From positions 65,001-129,000 of the forward strand of contig CAJQUW010001115.1 in NCBI GenBank assembly GCA_907163375.1: a stretch of DNA of 64,000 nt. The letters are read 5' to 3'. Below the pieces are notes generated by a model. It was not told the origin of the DNA. It saw only the letters and a list, made by a program, of their open reading frames with translations, and searched no databases. The translations under genes and the position numbers were made by a program. Source of the DNA: Prostheceraeus crozeri. Lineage: Eukaryota > Platyhelminthes > Polycladida > Euryleptidae. Positions 56,243-64,000 of the stretch are shown one piece after another (the first letter of the stretch is position 1; every line of letters starts with the position of its first letter).

Positions 56243-57740
56243 AGTTGAGACATACAAGCTGTGGAAATGTAATCATTCCAGATGAAAATATGTAATAATG
56301 TAAGATGGCCACTATCATAGAATGGGCTCATTAGGTGCATGCCTCTTCCACGGTAACTGTGCCGACGTCGACATAAATGACAGTGTTCAGTATATAAGAG
56401 TTTTCTGCGCCGCACATGCAAATCAATTTCAGTTCAGAATTGCCCGTGGTGAATTGACGTGGTGAAATTCGAGATTCAGTGCGAAGGCCCATACCTATAT
56501 CTCTGATAGTCTGAGACCAAATTAGATTCACCATCGGACAAATAAATTTGATAAAGACATTAAAAATTCAGGGAAATTTGTCGTAATGAAAAATAGTAAC
56601 AAATTTTAAAAATACCGTAAAGCGGTTCACAATTATTACCTAGTAGGTTATACTGTAGGCCTATAACCGAGCATTTCACAAGAAATTGTGTATTAAAGTA
56701 ATGGGTTGTGCTATACCCCAAACATTGATAACCCTTTTTCTTCGTCAAATTTGTTCATCAGCACACCAGATTAATCAAATTGTATCATGGATTTGCTTGC
56801 TGTAGTATACTAATATAAGTCACGAAAAATCAATTCTTATTAAGAAATTTTTGTTTCCAAGCGCTTTTCAAAATTGCGTTTGGGTGTGACATGTCCCAAA
56901 CATAGGACAACCGCTAAACGCTATGCTGCTTTGTCGTTCGAAGTGTTTTTTCTGATGCAAAGGTCACACAACGGAAGGCTCCACTGGCTGACCAAATTGC
57001 GACGAAATTGCAATTTATATGAAAAAAATATGAGCTAATTGTAATAATTTGCGTTTCCATTGTAAAATATTGCAATTTACAACAGTTGTATTGATTGCAA
57101 TTTCAGATTTCTTCTGTATTAATTGCAATTTTCACAATCGCACAAACCTATATGGAAATTGCAATTCATTCGACAAAACTGAATCCATGAATGTTTTGTA
57201 AATGTCAGAACAAAGCATTTATATGTTTTCAGATAACATTTGCCATCCGAAACGCAGTTGTGTTGTCAAGAACATTAAACTTTTAATTGACAAGAGTCGA
57301 TGACCAACAATTGATGAGAAATTGTCACATAGCCATTGATTCACGAATATTTATAAAGAATCGTGCTCTCTATTTCTCATTGAAGACCTGTGATTCGATG
57401 CTTGGTCAAATGAGTTTGAAAATCTTTTTCAGTACGAATGATCTGGCAATCAGATTTTGTGTTCGAAATTGTATGTTTTAATATTGTTTCCATATTGCGT
57501 GTATGAAACTTGTGTGATGTCACTGATATCTTTGTGGAAACTACCTGATATGTCATGACATGAGTCTTAGATCGAAGAAACATTTGTGGCTGTGTGAAAT
57601 TTCATCGCCTCTGAGATCTCATCTCATTGCTGCAATCGCTTCGGAACTTCCTCTAATAGTTGCTCTAATCGTTCTCAGGAAACTATAGGAATTCCCGTGA
57701 CCGGAATCCTGTAATTGCTTGGGTTAGAAGCTTCCATAGG
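56243..57740. other. No gene seen
   Basis: Contains a GCAATT/AATTGC-rich stretch at about 56990-57170. No credible exon. Confidence 0.4.
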
Positions 57741-58588
57741 GCATAGAGTAGGTATATTAGATAGAGTGGTAACTCAGAATTTTTTAAATCCCCAATGTGC
57801 ATACACTTTCGACTTTATTAGATGAACTCAAGGGAGATACAGGTGGTATTGTCACCAAATGTGAGATATGCAAATTTTTGCAGTTTTGCAGAAATAACAA
57901 CGGAATTCAGTGATCATGATTGTAATGCAGAAGGAATGATGGTAATTCCCAGATTCTCATGAAAGCCTTGGAGATTTAATGCTTGCTAAGTTAGCAACTC
58001 GATGGGTTCCTATTACTTTCATGCTGAACCTCAAGAGTATTTTCAGATCATTTCATAAGCAACCTGCCACTGGTAGAGCTAGATAACAGAATCAAAGACA
58101 ATGATTTCAATGAACTTTGAAAGATGTAAATGGGTCCACATCACTATTCAGATTCAAGAAATGAAACATGAATTTATTGAATCATAAAATCATGCCGGTG
58201 AAAATTGAATTAAAACTTGACATTTCAGCCAAGAAAAGACGAATAAGATAGCGACTTTTTCATGAAGACTTCCATTATAATACGGATCATGAAATTCCCT
58301 TGATAATCAGCTTGATTTCCGCTTAGTTAGGATGCTTATTAGAAAGTATTCATGCCTTTTGATATCCAACTGTTTCATACTACTTATATAGGAGAGTCAT
58401 CTCGGTAGTATATAAATTGGCAAATTTTTCAAAAGTGCTCAAATTATTTTTTGAACCACGGGAACGTAATCTCTGCAAAAAACTGAATCTTTTGATATGA
58501 AAATTTTTACTATGAATATGAATATGATATGAATATGATATGAATGCGTTTTTGAGTCGATACCTATATATCTCTACTCTATGCTATA
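57741..58588. mobile_element. Non-autonomous DNA transposon, copy B
   Basis: Full-length relative of the element at 24629-25502, with TIRs starting GCATAGAGTAGG and ending CTCTATGC. ATAGG stands just outside both ends, a possible 5-bp duplication. Near the right end a GAATATGATAT short tandem repeat has expanded. Confidence 0.8.
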
Positions 58589-58625
58589 GGGCGTTCAGGT
58601 CACGTCGGATTTCATCTTATCCGAA

Positions 58626-58745
58626 GTGTTATTGAACGGATCGGGGGGACAGGCGAACGCGAGGAAACTTGAAGTGATTCAGAACTCGGCAGCAAAAACA
58701 ATTAGGGGATGCGTGAATGCAAAAGCTAGAATGGCAATAAATTTA
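58626..58745 (+). mobile_element. LINE C-terminal fragment
   Basis: The frame reads RKLEVIQNSAAKTIRGCVNA, like the LEVIQN.A.R.I.G motif of Jockey-type LINE proteins after the reverse transcriptase. It is very short and isolated. Confidence 0.55.
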
Positions 58746-58749
58746 GCGG

Positions 58750-60280
58750 TAAACAACTGCAATGACTTTTGCGGTGCAGATAAAATAGGCCTAATTGCAA
58801 TTTATTTAGACAGTTGAAGAAAATTGCAATAATTGTGGAAATTAATTATGCATGCATGACATACAATTTATTGAGCGTCAGTGGCGTCTTCTCCGTACCT
58901 GCGAGGCCTTCGGTGCATCCTCAAAATTTATTTTCCAACAATTATAAAAATGAAAAGTGTCATCCACAGTAGGGCGGAAACACAATTAGGATAAAAAAAT
59001 TGTCCATCTACATATTATACACCAATCGAGAGCTGAGATCATGAGGAATTCGAATATGTAAGTTAAAAAATCGAATCTCAATGTCCTTTTTGTACAGAAG
59101 GCAAAATTCAAAATGGCCGCCAAAATAGTGTATTTTGATACCTATGTTAACAGGAAATGATAATCTGTCTACGTATTTGGCAATTAGAGACCATTTGTAT
59201 AAGTCCATATTATGCAGTGGATACACGAGAATAAATTCAGACAGCATGATTACGCTTTTTAATGGTAGTGTGACGAGTATTAAACTATAATGTAATTATG
59301 TGATGTAAAAGTCACTAAAAGTCGCTATCCGAACATGCATGTTTTATTTCATTGTTCTATAAATCCACTAATGGTGAATTTGTGATATTTATTCTCTAAG
59401 GCCTATAAGTAAACTTTGCAGTTGTATGTAGTGGTATAAACACACAGTATACTTTATTTTCTTATCACATGGCTGAATGTCTTAGCCTTTGTCTTAGCAA
59501 ATATTTACATGTGCCGGTGTATACATGTGGTATTGATAACTTAATGTAATATTGATAGGAGGAATTCTTACTTTCCTAAAGTGTATTGACTACCAGTTAT
59601 TCATTGCATACATGTAAATGTACTTAGACATGCGAATTAATATTACTCGTATTTAAAGAAATGTTGCAAAAAAAGCAAATTGCAATTGATCTTGGCTGAC
59701 TGAATATAATATTTTGAAGTTTACGTTTGCTTAGATAATGAAATTGATTGCGGCTTGTCTTTTCGCAACGCTTTTTTAAATGATGATATGATGCCCAATT
59801 TCATAATGATATGCATCTACATGTACATGTATATGAAAATAGACACAGTTTCTTCGGCGGCTAACAATAGGCACAGTCGTTTTCTTTATCCTATTTCCTT
59901 ATGTTGACGTCCTATCATATTGCCAATTGTGTACATGTAGGCTCCACATCATTAATCATGACATTTAGACGCCATCCACCAAGAATGTATGTATACATGT
60001 AGCTGCACTGTCTGTGTGCGTGCTTGTTGCTGTAACAACAAAAAAGTAAATGAAAACGTAAAACGTAGAATCAAATAGCAGATGATGACAAATGAAAACA
60101 GCAATTGCCGATCAGTTCTTGGATAGAAGATTGATTGATCTCTTTGCGGCAGGATTGCATACACAACTCGATGCATGCATTAAGGTGCGTGCGCCCGCGG
60201 ATTTTCATTATTGATTCGATGATTAGGAACGGCATCGCAGATAACTTGCTAAATGATCATTTCTTCGTGCGCGCCCTATC
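58750..60280. other. No gene seen
   Basis: AT-rich DNA. A short phrase near 58880 (GTGGCGTCTTCTCCGTACCTG) is repeated in diverged form near 51280. Confidence 0.4.
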
Positions 60281-61892
60281 ATGCCTCGTGAACGTCGATC
60301 TCATGAAAGTAGCCGGCTTGAAGTATGTCTCCTTTGTTTCGGTAAGACCAAAACCATGCGCCTCATAACTTCAAATATGCAACGCACTATCGAGAAATAC
60401 TTTTTCCATGGGTACGACCCATCTGATGTACGTCTTCCAAAAGCATTATGCACCACATGTAAGTTGGTAGTTGGTGAATACGACAAGGACATATTCACCC
60501 GTTCAATAAGTCTGTTTGACCATTCGAAGCTTGCGGAATTACCTCCACCTATGTAAACACGATCAAATTCTGAGTGCTCATGTCTTCTGTGTAAGACCGT
60601 AGGTATGAAGGGATGGACTGAGTCGAAGGTGGGAAGACCATCGGCTGAACGATATCCGAATTCAACACTGAAGATTTGTGGAAAGTCTCTTACACATTTA
60701 GGGAAATGCCTTCCTCATCAGTGCTCCAAGACCACTAGATTTGATAATCTGAAGTATGTCGTCTAAAGGCAAAACGTCTGAGCAGCTTGCAGCCTCTGTG
60801 CTGAAGTCAACAGCAATGCAGTCTCCCACAAATTCAGTAAGTCTTTCAACACTTGCGTCAACCATTGAACATTGAAGTTTCTCCAACGTCCACGTTGAGA
60901 TCTCCACTCCGTAGACTAGATGTAAATGATCTTTCGAATATTCAGTCCGATCTGAATTTGAGTTCCAATGTAACACTGAAGCTAGCTGGTGTCATTCGAT
61001 CTACTTCAGGTAGTAGGAAGAGTGTTGAATCAAATGCTAAAAGCAAACTGATTGAGTTAAATCACTCGCTTGATTCGTTCTTTGCAGTTTCATGTGAAAG
61101 CTTTTTTAGTAAGACTGCTGATGAGTGCAAGCATGTTGACAGACCGTTTGTGCGTTGCACCAATTTGGATGGCTTGATTCGAGAAATTATCGAGCACCGT
61201 CATTATGGATCGGCAGCGGGGTTACTTTTCAAATTGGGAGTTGATGGTGGAGGTGGTTTTTTAAGATTTGTCTATCTGTTTGCTCGAATGTCTCCAGGAG
61301 AGAAAACAGCGTTAAAGGTATTTTCCTTATAGGTATTATCCCAAACATCAAAGAAAATTACTCGAATCTTTTAAAGATTTGGTATCTGATTCACTTGGTA
61401 GGTCCAGACTCCGTTTCCTCATTGACATCGAAGGTTATTGCTACAGATTTGAAATTAGCAAATCTCTTACTCGGTCTGATGTCTCACGGCTCTTCACACC
61501 CGTGCACTTGGTGTGACTCAAGCAAATCTTCTCTGAGATTTAAGGGCAATCTTCGAACGCTTGGAAGCTTGAATGATGCTTTCTGGCGATGGTATGACGA
61601 GACTGATCAGGACAAGTCCAAAGCAAAACATTTCGGGAATGTTATACATTGTCCAATTCTGAGAGGCGAATCATCAGAACGAGTGATTGATCTTCTTCCT
61701 CCTCCTCAGTTACACCTTCTCATAGGACCTTTCAACAAAATGTTTAAAGAATTAGAAAAAGAGTGGCCAGAAGCCATGACTTGGCCACGCACATGCTTTG
61801 TTGAGAGAGAAGCCATACATGGAGGCTTGTTCAACAGAAACTCGTGCAAGAAGTTGCTATCCAAAATCGATGCACTACGATCATTGAGATAG
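60281..61892 (+). mobile_element. Transposase-like gene: zinc-finger N-terminus and RNase-H-like core
   Basis: From ATG 60281 the N-terminus has CLLC, then CTTCKLVVGEYDKDIF and a further CSCLLC, a run of zinc-binding pairs. Downstream, LLFKLGVDGGGGFLRF could hold the first catalytic Asp. ATDLKLANLLLGLMSHGSSH with PCTWC gives a second Asp and a CxxC insertion, DLLPPPQLHLLIG follows, and FVEREAIHGGLFNRNSC could hold the Glu. This order (D, D, CxxC, H, E) is that of RNase-H-fold transposases with a zinc insertion (RAG1/Transib, P, hAT classes). I do not recognise the superfamily. The frame shifts at about 60770, 60870 and 61330-61390, so the copy is dead. Confidence 0.5.
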
Positions 61893-62064
61893 AGAAGGGG
61901 AGAGTACTGACTAGCCGCTTCATGAATGAACAGCGGCGTGCGTCACCACCGATGCACTGACTGGCAAGAAGTGAATGTGCGCTAGTGTTTTAAGTCTGCC
62001 CGTCAGTTTCATTCATTCAATTTCGCTTGAGTAACTCATTGTGTTGATTAGATCCTAACGCCTC

Positions 62065-64000
62065 ATGGTTGCATCGTGCTGCGCTTTCAATTGTACTAAT
62101 ATAAACACTCCCAACTGTGGTATTCCGTTTCATCGCTACCCACATTCAAATCCTCCTCTACTTGAAAAATGGAAACATGCAATTCGAAGAGAAAATTGGA
62201 CACCGTCGAATCGAACTTATATTTGTGGTCAACACTTCAAGCCGGAAGACTATATAACAACAGCAAAACGGCGGTGTTTAAGGCCCAATAGTGTACCCTC
62301 TATTTTCAATTTTCCCCAACATCTCAAAAACAAGTCCACTCCTCGCAGAATTTTAAAAAGACTCCCAACAGTAATTGACGACCCTGGACCTTCAGTGAAA
62401 CGAAGAAAAATCTCCGTCAGTGATGAAGTAAGAACTCTGAAGTTGGAGGTTGTTTCTATGAGACGAAAGATGAAAGCTCTAAAAGAGAAAGTGAGGAGAA
62501 GAAATAAAAAAAATTCAACCATGGCTGACTTGTTTAGTGAGTTAAAAGAGCGACAACTATTGAATATTGATGAAGTGCTTTTAATATCAAGCGGCTTTTC
62601 TGGAATGAAGTTGGAGATCTTGAAAAACGAGTTGAAAAATTCGAACGTCGCATCTCATGGTCGCCGTTACAGTGATGAAATTATTCGCTTCGCAATTACT
62701 TTGAACTTTTATTCTCCACGAGCATATAGTTATGTCAGAAGTGTTCTCTGTTTGCCACATGCTTCGACACTCCGATCCATCGCATCATCTGTAGAATGTG
62801 AACCCGGCATTATGAGTGAAAGTTTGAAATTCCTCTCTGAACTGACTAAAATGGATCCTTCAAAAAGCGACTGGGTGATTATGGCCGATGAAATGTCAAT
62901 TAGAAAGGAAAGCCACTGGGATTCAGCGAATCATTGTTTCACTGGTTTTGTTGATTTCGGTGGTGGAGCTTTCGAAGAAATTCTCGCTTCTTCTGCTCTG
63001 GTTGTTATGGCTGTAAACTTGAGAGTGCGATGCAAATTACCCGTTGCATATTATTTCACACATGCACTGACAGGTGAGCAACTGTCACGAATTGTAACTG
63101 ATGTTATTAAGTCAATGTGGAAGTTGGATGTCGAGTTCTTGGCTGTGTTACCGACGGTGACTGGAAGAATCGTACTGCAGCAAAAATCTTGGGAATTGTA
63201 ATCAATGACCACGAAATAAAGAGCAGCTTTCCTCATCCAGTTTGTAGCGGTGACTCCGTGTACTGGATTTTTGACACTTGTCATTTATTGAAGTTGATGA
63301 GAAATTTGATCGGAGACTACAAAATTTTGTATTCAGGTGAAAATGGAAATATTAAGCAGATCAGGTGGGATTATTTCGTGAAATTATTTGACTTTCAAGC
63401 ATTGGATATAATTTTTCTTGCAAATAAATTATCAGGTGACCACATCAATTACGCAACCAAGAAAATGAAAGTGAGTTTAGCGACTCAAACTTTGAGCTCA
63501 TCAGTCGCAGATGCGATCGATTATGCACGAGAAGATTTGGACATTGCAGAGTTCGGCGGAAGTGAAGGTACAACAGAATTCATTCGAAAAATTGATCGTC
63601 TTTTTGACTATTTGAATTCCAGAAATCCTTTTGCTCGCGGTTTCAAGGCGCCTTTGAAAATGGAAACAATCTCTGAGTGGGAACCGTTTGTGATGTCCAT
63701 GATGACATTTCTTCGAAATTTAAAAGGTCCGAATAAGCAACCAATTTCGTCTTCTCGCCGACAAACAGTCGTGAATGGATTTTGTGTCACCATAAATTCA
63801 ACCATCGAAATTACAAAGAAGTTATTATCTACTCATACAAAAGAAATTACAAACTTGCAGATTTCTTGATCTGAGAATAGAAAGTGAAACTTTGTCTCTG
63901 TTAAGACCCGAGCTGTACCGCTTGTTTCCATCTTTGACTGATCATCTGAGTGATAGTGCATTGGAGGAATCCAATCATGTGATCAAACTTGTTCGCCATG
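62065..64000 (+). mobile_element. P-element-type transposase with THAP domain, runs off the window
   Basis: Residues 1-85 form a THAP zinc finger: Cys5/Cys10, Trp36, C54-x2-H57 and the closing NSVPSIF. A basic coiled-coil stretch follows (about 120-150). At about residue 272, VIMADEMSIRKESHWD gives the first catalytic Asp in the P-element context, with GFVDFGGG after it. VTDGDWKNRTAAKILG and FDTCHLLKLMRNLIGDYKIL are the second Asp block and the His block. One frameshift lies near 63120-63150 and the frame ends near 63869, although coding-like sequence continues to the edge. No terminal repeats are found. THAP9/P-type enzymes cut and paste DNA. Confidence 0.85.

Noticed and set aside
1-64000. 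CRISPR array or bacterial operon signals
   Set aside because: Repeats present are satellites, palindromes and transposon ends; genes have introns, TATA boxes and AATAAA signals typical of animals.

Overview
This is AT-rich metazoan DNA with spliced genes, LINEs, cut-and-paste transposons, foldback elements, tRNA-type SINE sequence and minisatellites. Frequent TACATGTA and TAGGCCTA words suggest a marine invertebrate, possibly an echinoderm or another non-vertebrate deuterostome. That guess is weak, because no taxonomic marker gene is present.

The dominant object is a Polinton (Maverick) at 2972-23418. It has 300-bp terminal inverted repeats about 97% identical to each other, and a perfect 6-bp target duplication (AACATC). 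The left half carries plus-strand genes: a RING/IAP-like protein, a small basic protein, an unknown protein, the packaging ATPase, a conserved maturation-type protein, a chromodomain integrase, minor capsid, basic core protein, major capsid and adenain-type protease. The right half is mostly minus-strand: a TBP-like protein, a PC4-like protein, the zinc-finger-fused protein-primed DNA polymerase B, a seven-exon cargo gene and small unknown genes. The two gene sets converge at about 12.64-12.74 kb. The copy is a fossil: the ends look whole, but several genes are broken (roughly 10-20 breaks overall). The most unusual parts are the TBP-like/PC4-like pair, three covarying hairpins between the polymerase and PC4-like genes, the spliced cargo gene with only phase-0 introns, and TATA promoters with bZIP-type sites.

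On either side lie a satellite (about 0.5-2.1 kb) and a transposon-rich region. From 24.5 to 30.96 kb there is a CR1/Jockey-type LINE interrupted by a TIR element, then a foldback element interrupted by a non-autonomous hAT element with an exact 8-bp duplication, then a 560-bp palindrome. At 31.2-36.6 kb two nearly identical 1.14-kb inverted arms flank 3.1 kb holding an intronless, divergent SLC5-type (sodium:solute symporter family) gene. From 37 to 43.3 kb there are LINE, hAT, Tc1 and Penelope-like remnants. A single-exon leucine-rich-repeat gene ending in a CaaX box lies at 44.6-45.6 kb. From 46 to 58.8 kb there are LINE pieces, MITEs and a minisatellite element, with no host exon I can recognise. 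From 60.3 kb to the window edge, two transposase-type genes lie in tandem: a zinc-finger/RNase-H-like protein, then a THAP-domain P-element transposase running off the end.

The only candidate host genes outside mobile elements are the SLC5-like and LRR-CaaX genes. All family calls come from reading motifs by eye; no database search was run.
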